The notes: generated by a model from the sequence alone, not told the origin. Shown: positions 52,376-61,720, counted from the first letter of the stretch. The stretch is 64,000 nucleotides of DNA from Lewinellaceae bacterium (GCA_020636315.1 JACJYA010000015.1:62001-126000), one strand, 5' to 3'. A program made the numbers and translations.

Positions 52376-54766
52376 TCACGCCCACCTTCCCGGATCCGCC
52401 TCCCTTATCATCTCAAAGGCCCGCTCATATACATCCTCTGCATTGGGTTTGGAAAAGTAGTCGCCGTCGGTGCCGTAAGGCGGGCGGTGCGCATGAGCAC
52501 TGATGGCCACCGGAGGTGAGTCGAGCCAGCGGTAGCCCCCCTGCAGATCCAGCACCTGTTGCATCATATAGGCGGTGGCGCCTCCGGGTACGTCTTCGTC
52601 AAGAAAAAGAATGCGGTTGGTCTTCTTCAAAGATGCGGCGATGCGGTGCTCCAGATCGAACGGCAGGAGGGTCTGCACGTCGATGAGCTCCACCGAAATG
52701 CCATCTTCTTCCAGAAGGTGGATCGCCTCCTGAGCAATACGTACACAGGAGCCGTAAGTCACAAGGGTGAGATCATCTCCCTCTTGCAGAATTTCGGGCA
52801 TACCAAAAGGTATGTTGTATTCGCCAATGTTATCGGGCAGTTTTTCTTTCAGGCGGTAGCCGTTGAGACATTCGATGAGCAGGGCCGGATCGTCCGACTG
52901 GAGCAAGGTGTTGTACATACCGGCAGCCTGCACCATATTGCGGGGCACAAGGACATACAGGCCGCGCAGGGACCCCAGCAATACACTCATCGGGGAGCCG
53001 GAGTGCCAGATGCCTTCCAGGCGGTGGCCCCGGGTCCGGATGATGGCCGGAGCGGCCTGCACACCTTTAGTGCGGTAACGCAGGGTAGCCAGGTCATCGG
53101 ACAGTGGGGAAAGGGCATAGATCAGATAATCGAGATACTGTATTTCGGCGATGGGCCGCAGGCCGCGCATGGCCATGCCGATAGCATATCCGGCAATGGT
53201 CCATTCCCGGATTCCGGTATCGAAGATGCGGGCCTCGCCATATTTTTCCTGCAGGCCGGAAAACCCCTGGTTAACATCGCCGATCTGGCCTACATCTTCA
53301 CCAAACGCGAAGAGGTTGGGATATTTCCCAAGCATCTTATCAAAAAAGATATTCAGTATTTCGTAACCATTTTTGAGGGGGCTGTCCGGTGAATAGCTGG
53401 GCGCCACCACCGGCACCTTTAGTGCCGACATGCCCGTTTGGCTATGAAGGTGTGTGTGATAGCGCTCCTGCATGGTATCGTTGACGGAAGCCAGGAATTG
53501 CTCCAGCTTTCGGCGGGCGGGGTTGTCTTCCCCCCGGGTAGCAAAAAGCATGCGGCGAATGCAACGGACAATATCAGCCCGCACCGGGTTATAAAGCTGC
53601 TCCAACTCCCGGCAAAGGTGCTCCGCCCGCTCCTTCCGGCGAGCCTGTGCAGCCACCTGGGCAAAAGCTTCCTGCATTTCTTTCCATACCTGCCGGATGG
53701 GGCCATTATACGTTTTCCAGGCGCGGTCGCGAGCGGCCCGGGCCTGCTTACGGGCGCGGGCTTCCATAGCCTGAAGCTCCTCCTCCTCGGCCAGGCCGTT
53801 GGCCAGTATCCAGTAGCGAAACTGGAGGTTGCAGTCGTAGGAGCGCTCCCACTCCAGGCGTTCTTTAGACTTGTACCGCTCATGTGAGCCTGAAGTAGAA
53901 TGCCCCTGGGGCTGAGTAAGCTCATCGACATGAACGAGAACCGGCCGGTGCTCCTTTCGGGCACGCGCGGCAGCCTCCCGATAGATGGCGCAAAGAGCGG
54001 GATAGTCCCAGCCATTGACATGAAAGATCTCTATTCCATTGGTATCTTCCTCGGCCTGAAGGCCATCCAGCGCCTGAGAGATGCTCGCCTTGGCAGTCTG
54101 CAGATGCCGGGGCACCGAAATGCCGTATCCGTCATCCACTACGGTAACGACCATGGGCACCTGCTGTACGGCGGCGGCGTTCATCACTTCCCAGAAAGGG
54201 CCCTCAGAGGTACTGGCATCGCCAATATTGGTGAATACAACTTCATTCCCGTTATCTGAAAAAGGCGAATCGCTGAGCTCCGGGCACTGCCGGTATTTTT
54301 TGGAGGCCATGGCCAGGCCAATGCCGCGTGCCATCTGGCCGGCAGTAGTTGAAATATCGGAAGAGAGGTTGTACCGGTCCAGTGTGGGCAACCATTGCCC
54401 CTCCCCATCAACTATAGGTGTTGCGTGGTGGTTGTTCATCTGCCTGCCGCCGGAGAAAGGGTCATTGTCAGCATCAGTATAGAGCTGGGCAAAGTGATGC
54501 TCGGCATCAGCAAGGCCCAGGGCAAACAGCAGGGTATGCCCCCGGTAGTAATCGGAACGGAAGTCTCCTTTGCGGAAAGCTTTGGCCAGGGCAACCTGGA
54601 ATAGTTCTTTTCCATCATCGGAAACGCCGAACTTGGCTTTTCCGGTTAGGGTTTCCTTCCGGATTAGTCTGCTCACCTCCCGGCTAAGGGCACAGGTATA
54701 ATAATCCTGATGTACCTCCTCTTTGCTGTAAGCTCCCTGGATGGAAATTATGGTTGGGTCTTCCAA
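52376..54766 (-). CDS. 2-oxoacid dehydrogenase E1, fused alpha and beta subunits
   Basis: 796 aa. Residues ~1-390 are E1-alpha-like: thiamine-diphosphate motif NIGDASTSEGPFWEVMNAAAVQQVPMVVTVVDDGYGIS and phosphorylation-loop-like HSTSGSHERY. Residues ~450-796 are E1-beta-like: FGEDVGQIGDVNQGFSGLQEKYG, IREWTIAGYAIGMAMRGLRPIAEIQYLDY and a transketolase C-domain (VELIDVQTLLPFD). Most similar in type to branched-chain 2-oxoacid/pyruvate E1 fusions common in Bacteroidota. E2 and E3 genes are elsewhere. Own promoter core at 54832-54839. Confidence 0.93.
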   Translation of the reverse strand: MEDPTIISIQGAYSKEEVHQDYYTCALSREVSRLIRKETLTGKAKFGVSDDGKELFQVALAKAFRKGDFRSDYYRGHTLLFALGLADAEHHFAQLYTDADNDPFSGGRQMNNHHATPIVDGEGQWLPTLDRYNLSSDISTTAGQMARGIGLAMASKKYRQCPELSDSPFSDNGNEVVFTNIGDASTSEGPFWEVMNAAAVQQVPMVVTVVDDGYGISVPRHLQTAKASISQALDGLQAEEDTNGIEIFHVNGWDYPALCAIYREAAARARKEHRPVLVHVDELTQPQGHSTSGSHERYKSKERLEWERSYDCNLQFRYWILANGLAEEEELQAMEARARKQARAARDRAWKTYNGPIRQVWKEMQEAFAQVAAQARRKERAEHLCRELEQLYNPVRADIVRCIRRMLFATRGEDNPARRKLEQFLASVNDTMQERYHTHLHSQTGMSALKVPVVAPSYSPDSPLKNGYEILNIFFDKMLGKYPNLFAFGEDVGQIGDVNQGFSGLQEKYGEARIFDTGIREWTIAGYAIGMAMRGLRPIAEIQYLDYLIYALSPLSDDLATLRYRTKGVQAAPAIIRTRGHRLEGIWHSGSPMSVLLGSLRGLYVLVPRNMVQAAGMYNTLLQSDDPALLIECLNGYRLKEKLPDNIGEYNIPFGMPEILQEGDDLTLVTYGSCVRIAQEAIHLLEEDGISVELIDVQTLLPFDLEHRIAASLKKTNRILFLDEDVPGGATAYMMQQVLDLQGGYRWLDSPPVAISAHAHRPPYGTDGDYFSKPNAEDVYERAFEMIREADPGRWA

Positions 54767-55161
54767 AATGATCAGGCGAATACTTTGGTTAAAACAAGTA
54801 GTATTACTTGCTGTATAGTTGCAAATATACGATTACTCATTGATCCTTCGGGAATTACAGAACCGACAGTGAAAAAAAATAGAAGTGATCTACGACGTCA
54901 AACAGGCATTCAGGCAGGGCAAAAGCAAAAATGGCCTGTTGAAAACCTTGGAAATGAGAAGAAAATTTCTAACTTTGAAATATCTTTTTTAAGACAGCAA
55001 GCAGTACCAGAACATCACCCACCCGGCTTACAATAATGCATTCAAAGATGCATTCGCATATCTTTGCCAGACTTTCTTTTCGATATTTTCAGTAATTAAA
55101 CCTTATCCTCAGGTTATTAAGTTTTTTACGCTCACTATATACAGAAAACTGGATTAGTATG
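54767..55161. other. 395-bp intergenic region without genes
   Basis: Contains the E1 promoter at one end and the GHMP-kinase terminator at the other. Two plus-strand TAnnTTTG matches (TAACTTTG near 54970, TATCTTTG near 55055) have no gene after them, so are either chance or signs of a short non-coding transcript. Confidence 0.4.
54832..54839 (-). promoter_or_regulatory. -7 promoter core TATATTTG for the E1 gene
   Basis: TAnnTTTG on the minus strand, 66 bp before the ATG. Confidence 0.5.
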
Positions 55162-55198
55162 AAAAAAGGGGAGCCCGGGCCTCGTGCCTGAGGCTCCC
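55162..55198 (-). terminator. Intrinsic terminator of the GHMP kinase operon
   Basis: Minus-strand stem GGGAGCC / GGCTCCC followed by CCTTTTTT, starting at the stop codon of the kinase. Strong and canonical. Confidence 0.85.
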
Positions 55199-56109
55199 TA
55201 AATCCTTTCCAGTGGAATGACCCTTCCTTCCTTTATGCATTCTTCTGCTTCCCGGAGCTCCCGGCAATACCCCAGCAGGAACCCGCCACCACCAGCCCCG
55301 CAGAGTTTCAAATAAAAACTTTGCGAACTCAAACCTTCTTCCCAGGCAGCCCTGAAGGGCACAGGGATCATTTCCTGAAAATGCCGGTACTGAAAAAACG
55401 AGATCCGGCGAACCGCCGAAAAAAGCGATTCACGTTGACCTGACAGATAATCCTGTATGGCCTGCTCAGTTGCCGGCACAAGTTCACTTTTCAGGGCACC
55501 AGCAAAAACGCCGTTCTCGCATTTCTGCAAAAAACGTTCGACCAAAGGGCTGGTTTTTCGGCTTATGCCGGTATCCAGGAGGAAAAAAATCCCGGGTTCT
55601 TCCTTATTTTTTTTCTGGGGGTAGGCCAGCCGGGCCTGCCCGTCGGGCAGTAGCAACAGGGCATGGCCCAGATAGCAAATCAGAGGGTCGGCGCCGGAGC
55701 TGGCTCCGTGAAAATATCCTTCCAGTTGCGCCAACTGTTGTTTGAGGCGAACGTAATGGGCTTCGTCGGGCTTTAAAACAGGATTGATGGCATAACGACT
55801 GTAAACGGCTGCACAGAGTGCTCCTGAACTGCCGGCACCGTAACCGACAGGGATATCCGATTCAAAAAACAGGCCCTTATTGACGTCTCGTTCGAAGCGC
55901 CGGAGGTCCATATCCGTCAGCAGTTCTCCCCTGCCGTTCAGCCGGATGAGATACTGCACGAATTCCTCGAGGTTATACCGGATGGGCTCATCATCCGCCG
56001 CAAATTCCCAATGCCCGCTGAATTGCTTAAGCTGCATGGCCAGTGCGTGCGATCCTTTGATGATGGTATATTCTCCGAAGAGCAGTAGTTTGGCGTAATA
56101 CTTTTCCAT
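55198..56109 (-). CDS. GHMP family kinase, mevalonate-kinase-like
   Basis: 303 aa. Motif 1 KLLLFGEYTIIKGSHALAMQL, motif 2 (ATP loop) PVGYGAGSSGALCAAVY (about 90-106) and motif 3 LKLCGAGGGGFLLGY (about 267-281), in the usual order. KLLLFGEY and the HGASSG-A-D segment favour a mevalonate-type kinase over galactokinase or homoserine kinase; phosphomevalonate kinase is possible. It starts 2 bp after the phosphatase gene and is the last gene of the operon, ended by a terminator. Confidence 0.85.
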   Translation of the reverse strand: MEKYYAKLLLFGEYTIIKGSHALAMQLKQFSGHWEFAADDEPIRYNLEEFVQYLIRLNGRGELLTDMDLRRFERDVNKGLFFESDIPVGYGAGSSGALCAAVYSRYAINPVLKPDEAHYVRLKQQLAQLEGYFHGASSGADPLICYLGHALLLLPDGQARLAYPQKKNKEEPGIFFLLDTGISRKTSPLVERFLQKCENGVFAGALKSELVPATEQAIQDYLSGQRESLFSAVRRISFFQYRHFQEMIPVPFRAAWEEGLSSQSFYLKLCGAGGGGFLLGYCRELREAEECIKEGRVIPLERI

Positions 56110-56111
56110 TT

Positions 56112-56933
56112 TCAGGCTTTATATTCTCCGGGAAGCAAGGCCGGAAGCTCTCCCAGAAATTTTTCTCTCCATTGGGATGGGCACATCAGGTAACCTCGGT
56201 TGCCCCGGGGCGGCTCGTTGCCAAAGCGTACCGGGCTGCCGTCGAGATAACCGTGGCTGAACCCAAGTTCTTCGAGGATCACTTTCTCTCCTGCCAGGTC
56301 CCAGATGTTAATGCGGGGACGAAGGAAAAGGCTGACATCCAACTGGCCCAGGGCCATGAGCAAAGTACGCCGCGCATCGGTCCGGATGACCCGCCCCTTG
56401 TCCACCCCAAGCTTATGGAATACTTTTTGATATTTCTCGCCATGATAACGAGCGGAATGAAAATACCGAAGTTCATCAAAAGATTTGGAGGGCAGCAGCG
56501 GCAGGGGCCTGGCCTCGCCATTTTGCTCCAGAAAGGCTCCCTGCCCCTTGACAGCGTAAAGCAAAGCATCATTCCAGGGGTAGAAGATGAGCCCGATCAA
56601 CAGCCCCTGCCCGGGCTCCCAGTAAGCAGCCTGATGGGAAAAGCCCGTTTTATTGTCGATATAATGGCTGGTGCCATCCAGCTCATCCACAATAAAATAC
56701 GGCCTGCCCGGCAGGATGGTTTTATTCGTTGACTCTTCACTGTACAGGCCTACCTGCGGGAAATGCCGGCCAACAGCTTCCTGCACCTTTTCGGAAATGG
56801 CGAGATCCACGTCAGTGACCCGCGAATGGTCAGGCTTCGTATAAACCTTATAGTCTCCGTCGATCCGCTCCATCATGATCCGGCCGGCCTGGCGGGCTGT
56901 CGATTTCATAAAATCCAGGATCTCACGATTCAT
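56112..56933 (-). CDS. Inositol monophosphatase family protein (CysQ/3'-nucleotidase-like)
   Basis: 273 aa from ATG 56933 (MNREILDFMK), chosen because it starts the first family helix; it overlaps the end of the phosphoesterase gene by 11 nt. Metal ligands: Asp in TDVDLAISE, Glu in YSEEST, the DELDGTSHY motif (DxxDGT) and Asp in the late NIWDLAGEKVILEE. Li+-sensitive phosphatase fold; PAP phosphatase or a sugar-phosphatase are both possible. The C-terminal part ends with an unusual CPSQWREKFLGELPALLPGEY extension. Confidence 0.88.
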   Translation of the reverse strand: MNREILDFMKSTARQAGRIMMERIDGDYKVYTKPDHSRVTDVDLAISEKVQEAVGRHFPQVGLYSEESTNKTILPGRPYFIVDELDGTSHYIDNKTGFSHQAAYWEPGQGLLIGLIFYPWNDALLYAVKGQGAFLEQNGEARPLPLLPSKSFDELRYFHSARYHGEKYQKVFHKLGVDKGRVIRTDARRTLLMALGQLDVSLFLRPRINIWDLAGEKVILEELGFSHGYLDGSPVRFGNEPPRGNRGYLMCPSQWREKFLGELPALLPGEYKA

Positions 56934-57621
56934 TGGCGTCAATATTTGTCTGAAAATAAAGTTGGCGGCCATCCAGGTCAAATGCGCAGAGGTGCCTGAA
57001 AAAGTTGCTGTTAAATACACAACCGGCGTCAATATCCAACGCGGGCACTCTATCCAGCCTCTTCAATTGCTTTTCGATCATTGGCCGGGGCGCAGGCGTA
57101 TGCCCGTGGACAACCACCCGGCCCTGCAACCATTCCCGGTTGATATTCTCATACCAGTTCCGGATCCAGATGAGCGGATTACGGCCCTCCAGAGGGTCTG
57201 CCATACGAAAATCCAGCCCGGCGTGCACCAAAATATAACCTTCTGTTTCGAAATACCATTCCAGCCGTTCCAGAAAGTTAATATATTTTTCAGGAATGAG
57301 ATGGGGGGATGCAGCGGAGGATAAGCCAAAGCTTTTGAGTGTGGCTCCGCCTCCATTATTCAACCACAGGTGCTGATCGGCAACCAGGCCTCCAAGGGCA
57401 TTCAAAAGGAGCGATTCATGGTTGCCAAGCAGGCAGTGAACCTGATATCCTTCCTCTTTTAATTTCAGGATCAGGTCGATGACTTCCTTGCTGCCCGGGC
57501 CCCGGTCTATATAATCCCCCAGCAGGAATAGCCTGTCGTCAGTGCTCAGAGCAATGGTGTCCAGCAAAGCTTCAAATGTGCGTACACATCCGTGGATGTC
57601 CGAGACGGCATATCGTTTCAT
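56923..57621 (-). CDS. Calcineurin-like metallophosphoesterase (serine/threonine phosphatase type)
   Basis: 232 aa from ATG 57621. The ATG overlaps the HIT gene stop (4 nt). Dimetal motifs in order: SDIHGC (about 6-11), GDYIDRGPGS (about 36-45), GNHES (about 66-70), and late VVHGHTP. This is the PrpA/ApaH-like group. Substrate may be phosphoprotein or dinucleoside polyphosphate; the adjacent HIT hydrolase makes a nucleotide link attractive, but this is inference. Confidence 0.92.
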   Translation of the reverse strand: MKRYAVSDIHGCVRTFEALLDTIALSTDDRLFLLGDYIDRGPGSKEVIDLILKLKEEGYQVHCLLGNHESLLLNALGGLVADQHLWLNNGGGATLKSFGLSSAASPHLIPEKYINFLERLEWYFETEGYILVHAGLDFRMADPLEGRNPLIWIRNWYENINREWLQGRVVVHGHTPAPRPMIEKQLKRLDRVPALDIDAGCVFNSNFFRHLCAFDLDGRQLYFQTNIDANES

Positions 57622-58040
57622 GGCTGAAGACGAGCTTTGATCTGGCCGGCCCACAGGCCAAGCTCCTCTCTCCGGGCCTGTTGCTGCCCGAAGTGTACCT
57701 TTACCTTATCTCCCCGAAAGCGGGGAATGACGTGAAGGTGTACATGCATTACCTCCTGCCAGGCCTCACGGCCATTGTTCTGCAGAAGGTTGGTGCCTTC
57801 GCACTGCAAACCCGACGCACGCAGGGCTTTTTCAATCCGCATGGCCACCCGAAACAGGTGAGCCCCGGTATCTTCATCCAGTTCGCTGAGTTCACGAACG
57901 TGCTTTTTGGGTACGACCAGAACATGGCCTGGATTGACCGGCATGATATCCATGAACGCTACGGCCAGTTCGTCTTCATAGACCTTGCTGGAGGGCAGGC
58001 TCCCTTCGATTATACGGCAGAAAATACAATCTGAAGACAT
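57618..58040 (-). CDS. HIT family hydrolase
   Basis: 140 aa. Begins CIFCRIIEGSLPSSKVYEDELAVAFMDIMPVNPGHVLVVPKKHV, the Hint/PKCI pattern with CxxC zinc ligands, and has the histidine triad HVHLHVIPRF (about 103-112). Hydrolyses nucleoside phosphoramidates or dinucleotides. First gene of the overlapping operon HIT - phosphoesterase - IMPase - GHMP kinase. Confidence 0.95.
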   Translation of the reverse strand: MSSDCIFCRIIEGSLPSSKVYEDELAVAFMDIMPVNPGHVLVVPKKHVRELSELDEDTGAHLFRVAMRIEKALRASGLQCEGTNLLQNNGREAWQEVMHVHLHVIPRFRGDKVKVHFGQQQARREELGLWAGQIKARLQP

Positions 58041-58274
58041 AAATTATTGATGTTATATTACCGATGCTAAACTCCGAAAAAAATCAGAACCCTTCAAAGA
58101 ATAAACAGGCGAAACAGGCCTGGATTCAGGTTGGCCTCTATACCTGAAGGCACTTTATCTGACTGGTTTTAGCCCGAAAGCCATTTCATGGCACGCCAAC
58201 CGAAACCTTTTTATCTTGTTTCCTCCTTTACAAGATGTATTTCAAGGCATAAAAGTTCCTCAAACTAAAAGGCT

Positions 58275-58691
58275 ATGATCGATATAAGACTTCTTAACAC
58301 CCCTCTTCAGCCTCAGCAATGCATTGACTTTGTGGCCAGTGAGCATGCCGGTGGAATCGATGTATTTATTGGCACAGTACGCAACCAGACCAGGGGAAAG
58401 CCGGTGTTGCGCCTGGAATTCGAGGCATACGAACCCATGGCCATCTCCGAAATGCATAAGATCGCCGAACAGGTGAAGGCGCGGTGGCCCGCCGAAAAGG
58501 TGGCCTTCCATCACCGTATTGGTATTCTTCATCCGGGTGAAATAGCAGTCATAATCGCCGTTTCTACCCCTCACCGCAAGGCCTCCTTCGAAGCCTGCCA
58601 GTACGGGATAGATACCCTAAAAGAGACCGTACCCATCTGGAAAAAGGAGATCTTCGAAGACGGGGAAGTATGGGTGGCGGCGCATCCTTAG
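58275..58691 (+). CDS. moaE: Molybdopterin synthase catalytic subunit MoaE
   Basis: 138 aa. FIGTVRNQTRGKPVLRLEFEAYEPMA, HRIGILHPGEIAVIIAVSTPHRKASFEACQYGIDTLKETVPIWKKE contain the MoaE active-site region (Arg in HR, Lys in the ...VPIWKKE loop). Converts cyclic pyranopterin monophosphate to molybdopterin together with MoaD, which is not encoded here. Needed for Mo/W enzymes such as the formate dehydrogenase 16 kb away. Confidence 0.95.
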   Translation: MIDIRLLNTPLQPQQCIDFVASEHAGGIDVFIGTVRNQTRGKPVLRLEFEAYEPMAISEMHKIAEQVKARWPAEKVAFHHRIGILHPGEIAVIIAVSTPHRKASFEACQYGIDTLKETVPIWKKEIFEDGEVWVAAHP

Positions 58692-58777
58692 TACTCTGTA
58701 AAATAAATACCTTCCGCTTCAGCCCCTAAACTCCTACCCTCCCCAAAAGCCACCGACAAAGAAGCCTCCTCTCCAGG

Positions 58778-59578
58778 TCAGAATGCTATGCTGAACCCGT
58801 TATTCAGCACATACATGGCATTTGGCACCGGCACCAGAGGCTCCGTATCGTAGATGAGCTGGAAATAAGTGCGCAGAGAAAGCCGGTTGGTGATCCGGAC
58901 CGAGATACTGGTCTCTGAAGCGATGCGGAAATCGGAAAAATTGCTGAGGTTCGGCTGGAAATAAGTGACGTGGTTGATTGCCAGATAGGAAGTTGGTTGA
59001 ATGCCGGCTGAAAGGTAGGTGCTCAGCCGGTGGTCATCCAGGATCAGGTGCTCGGTATAGGGTTCCGGGTCTTCGAATTCATTTCTCGACTCTTCGTGTT
59101 CGAACATATAAAGGGCGCCAAAATATAGTTGAGCAGAATCCTTTCTCAACAGTTTAAGCCGGGGGCCGGTGCCCACAAGCAGGCGAAGGTCGATCTGCTG
59201 GATTTTATCGTATTGAGCCTGTGTGAATGCCTCCCAGGCCAGCCATTGATTTGCGCGATAGTTGTAGCGCAAGTGGCCGAAGCCATTGTTAGCGAAATTC
59301 TTAGGCGCCGAGCCCGGCTCATCGACATTGTTGAACTGGGTGAGGTTGTAAGCGCCAAGCAGCATCCACCGGTGGTTGCCCCGGAGCAGTTCCAGGCGGG
59401 CGCTGGCGCCCAGGCGGACGGTCTGCCCGGCACGGTTGCGGGCCAGGCCCAGGTCGAGGTTGGCTTCTCCGGCAAAGCCCCTTTTCCCGCCTTTTTCGAG
59501 GCGCAGCTTTTCGGTGTTGACCACCTGAGCGTGGCAAATAATGGGAAATAACAATAGTAGAGTAAGCAGGTGTTTCAT
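58778..59578 (-). CDS. DUF481-like outer-membrane beta-barrel protein
   Basis: 266 aa from ATG 59578 (MKHLLTLLLLFPIICHAQ signal peptide). The mature part is a series of amphipathic strands (FAGEANLDLGLARNRAGQTVRLGASARLELLRGNHRWMLLGAYNLTQF ... GFGHLRYNYRANQWLAWEAFTQAQYDKIQQIDLRLLVGTGPRLKLL), ending in aromatic Phe: the DUF481 pattern. Promoter core TACCTTTG at 59606-59613. Outer membrane; function unknown. Confidence 0.85.
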   Translation of the reverse strand: MKHLLTLLLLFPIICHAQVVNTEKLRLEKGGKRGFAGEANLDLGLARNRAGQTVRLGASARLELLRGNHRWMLLGAYNLTQFNNVDEPGSAPKNFANNGFGHLRYNYRANQWLAWEAFTQAQYDKIQQIDLRLLVGTGPRLKLLRKDSAQLYFGALYMFEHEESRNEFEDPEPYTEHLILDDHRLSTYLSAGIQPTSYLAINHVTYFQPNLSNFSDFRIASETSISVRITNRLSLRTYFQLIYDTEPLVPVPNAMYVLNNGFSIAF

Positions 59579-59605
59579 AGCCGGTTCAGATTTACCTTTC
59601 GCGCG

Positions 59606-59613
59606 CAAAGGTA
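59606..59613 (-). promoter_or_regulatory. -7 promoter core TACCTTTG for the DUF481 gene
   Basis: TACCTTTGCGCGCG on the minus strand, 28 bp before the ATG; same extended form as others in this window. Confidence 0.5.
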
Positions 59614-59679
59614 AAAAAAACTCAAAAGCCTACCCTATGAGTAAGTGATAGGGCCAGAGGTGAATCGCCGCTTGCCCCT

Positions 59680-60357
59680 CTAGAATAAACGGGCGGAAAG
59701 CCCGAGCGAAAAGGCAGCCAGGTGATCCTTTGGGCTATCGGTAAAGAGGCGGCCCGGCACCAGGTCTGAAAAGCCCTTTCGTACCCGAAACTGGGCGGAA
59801 AGCCCGTCCAGCAACCGATAGGAGACGCCCAGGCGCAGACCCAAATCCTTGTCATTCAGCTCATTGCGAACAGGCCGATTTGGGCCGGACACCTCGCCGC
59901 GTTTTCGGCCGGATTCATCAATGGAAACGAGGGTGCGATCGTAATACTGCCAGTTGGCCAGGAGCGCATAATACACGCCAGCATAATATAACCACCGGCT
60001 ATCGGGACTAGCGGAAAAGGCCCAGCCCAACTCGGCGTCAACGTAGTGCAGGGCCATAAGTTGAACTGCCGAGACCGTCCGCCGGAGGTCGTTAGATGTA
60101 CCACTTATTCTGGTTTCCAGGTAGAGCCGGTTGAATCCTCCCAGGCGACGGTGTCCGATGGACAAATGCAGGCGGCTTTTCCCGTTTATGGCCCAACTGG
60201 CCCAGGCCCCGCCCTGCACTCCAATGCCTGGCCCATCGGCCTCTGGCTGTAGATGCATCAGATAGCTGGCATTTACTCCGGCTTGAAATCCCTGCCCATT
60301 ACAGGAAATAATGCTCCAGAAAGGGAGTGCTGCGATAAGGAATGCTGCGTATTTCAT
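59680..60357 (-). CDS. Outer-membrane beta-barrel-like protein (type 1)
   Basis: 225 aa. Signal peptide (cleavage near SCNGQ), then alternating amphipathic beta strands and a C-terminal Phe (LGLSARLF), typical for Bacteroidota PorT/OmpA-barrel-like proteins. No specific family recognised. It follows the next barrel gene by 18 bp, in the transcription unit headed by the ECF sigma gene at 62283. Confidence 0.72.
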   Translation of the reverse strand: MKYAAFLIAALPFWSIISCNGQGFQAGVNASYLMHLQPEADGPGIGVQGGAWASWAINGKSRLHLSIGHRRLGGFNRLYLETRISGTSNDLRRTVSAVQLMALHYVDAELGWAFSASPDSRWLYYAGVYYALLANWQYYDRTLVSIDESGRKRGEVSGPNRPVRNELNDKDLGLRLGVSYRLLDGLSAQFRVRKGFSDLVPGRLFTDSPKDHLAAFSLGLSARLF

Positions 60358-60375
60358 GCTATTATCATTTGTGGA

Positions 60376-61098
60376 TTAGAAGCGGTAGCGAAAGCCAGCC
60401 CAGATCGTCGCCGTGCTGTACCCTCTTATTCTAGGCTGCAGAACCTCGGCTACCAGTTGGGGCTCCAGCCCACTGGGCAACGGCCGGCGGATTTCCGGAA
60501 AAGCATTCCGGCCCGGCCCTCCGAAGGACTCCGTTGCCTCAAACCCGATAGCAACGCCGAAGCGGCGCTTCGGCCAGTAGGTATAGTCGGTGCGAAAGGA
60601 GAAAAAGTCATTGTTAACCCCCTTGTATTTGACCAGATATTGCCAACCGCCCACCCCATAGCTGCTCTGATCGTACCACTGCCGGTAACGCCCCAGGCCT
60701 AGTGCTACGCCGAAGTCTCCCTGCCAGATGCGGAACTGTACTCTGGGCGCTATTAGTGCAGTGGCCGTTTGAATGCGATAGGAATACAGGAACGGATAAA
60801 GCCCTTCGCTCAACAGTTGCGACTGCATTTGGTTGGTGCGCGACTGTCCGTATGAAAATTGGGCAGTAAGCGAGAACCACCGCGACAACCGGTATTCCAG
60901 GGTGGTTTCCACCAGGATGGGGGCGATAGCATCCCGCTCCTCCCGGATACTGTCCTGGTTCTGGATGTAAGAACTCATAGAAAACCCGAATCCGATACCG
61001 GCTACCCAGCGGCTGTCGGGTGCCTTTACCTGTGCGTCCAGGCAAAAGGATAGCAGGAACAGCCAGGCGACTGTAAGGAATAATGATCGTACTTTCAT
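60376..61098 (-). CDS. Outer-membrane beta-barrel-like protein (type 2)
   Basis: 240 aa. Signal peptide MKVRSLFLTVAWLFLLSFCLDAQ, then amphipathic strands (VAGIGFGFSMSSYIQ, LEYRLSRWFSLTAQFSYGQS, VALGLGRYRQWYDQ) and a terminal ATIWAGFRYRF, the aromatic barrel-end signal. Starts 7 bp after the anti-sigma-like gene, so it is part of that operon and a candidate effector or sensor partner of the sigma system. Confidence 0.75.
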   Translation of the reverse strand: MKVRSLFLTVAWLFLLSFCLDAQVKAPDSRWVAGIGFGFSMSSYIQNQDSIREERDAIAPILVETTLEYRLSRWFSLTAQFSYGQSRTNQMQSQLLSEGLYPFLYSYRIQTATALIAPRVQFRIWQGDFGVALGLGRYRQWYDQSSYGVGGWQYLVKYKGVNNDFFSFRTDYTYWPKRRFGVAIGFEATESFGGPGRNAFPEIRRPLPSGLEPQLVAEVLQPRIRGYSTATIWAGFRYRF

Positions 61099-61105
61099 AG
61101 CTTGT

Positions 61106-61720
61106 TTAGTATTTTTCGATTACATCAGGAAATAGCGTTTTTCGGTCGCGCCGCCGCTTTCCGGATTTGGGCAGTAGCAGTTTCAGTTCCGGCGGCAGTG
61201 AGTCCGGCATTTCCAGCATTGCGGGGGGGCGGGCAGGAAGGCTCGGTGGCACTACCCACCTCGACGCCGGTTTTTCTTCCCGCAATGGAAGGGGGAGGAA
61301 TTGCTCTTCCCTGCCCGGCAATGGAAGCAATTCTTCCTGCACCCGTGGCGCCCTTTCTTCAGGCATTGGCCGGCTGGCGGCTGGCGGTAAAGGCGGGCTC
61401 TTCTTCTCCACAGGCGGTTTGATGGCATGGTGGGGAGTATCGGGTATCGCCGGCGTTTCCATCAGGGAGGGCGGCGGTGGCGCAGCTTGTTTTGCCGGCC
61501 AATACCACCATGCCAGCAGGCCAGCGATACCCAGAAGCAGCGGTAGCAGCACCTTCCAGCTTATCCACCCTGGCCCGGCCCCGGCGGTGGCGCCGGCTGC
61601 TCCGTTGGCCCCGGCGAGCATCTGCTCCATGGCGGCCCAGGCTTCCGGGTCGTAGCCGAACTCGTGTGTTTCGACTGCGTGGCGGACGTCTGCTTCCCAT
61701 TTGTTGGCGTCGTGGCTCAT
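61106..61720 (-). CDS. Single-pass membrane protein, candidate anti-sigma factor
   Basis: 204 aa. N-terminal ~30 residues (NKWEADVRHAVETHEFGYDPEAWAAMEQML) match the short cytoplasmic W/E motif seen in proteins encoded next to Bacteroidota ECF sigma genes. A membrane span follows (about 55-73, LLPLLLGIAGLLAWWYWP), then a Pro-rich extracytoplasmic segment (about 77-190) that could cross the cell wall. No zinc finger. The ATG overlaps the sigma gene stop (4 nt). Anti-sigma function is inferred from coupling. Confidence 0.7.
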   Translation of the reverse strand: MSHDANKWEADVRHAVETHEFGYDPEAWAAMEQMLAGANGAAGATAGAGPGWISWKVLLPLLLGIAGLLAWWYWPAKQAAPPPPSLMETPAIPDTPHHAIKPPVEKKSPPLPPAASRPMPEERAPRVQEELLPLPGREEQFLPLPLREEKPASRWVVPPSLPARPPAMLEMPDSLPPELKLLLPKSGKRRRDRKTLFPDVIEKY

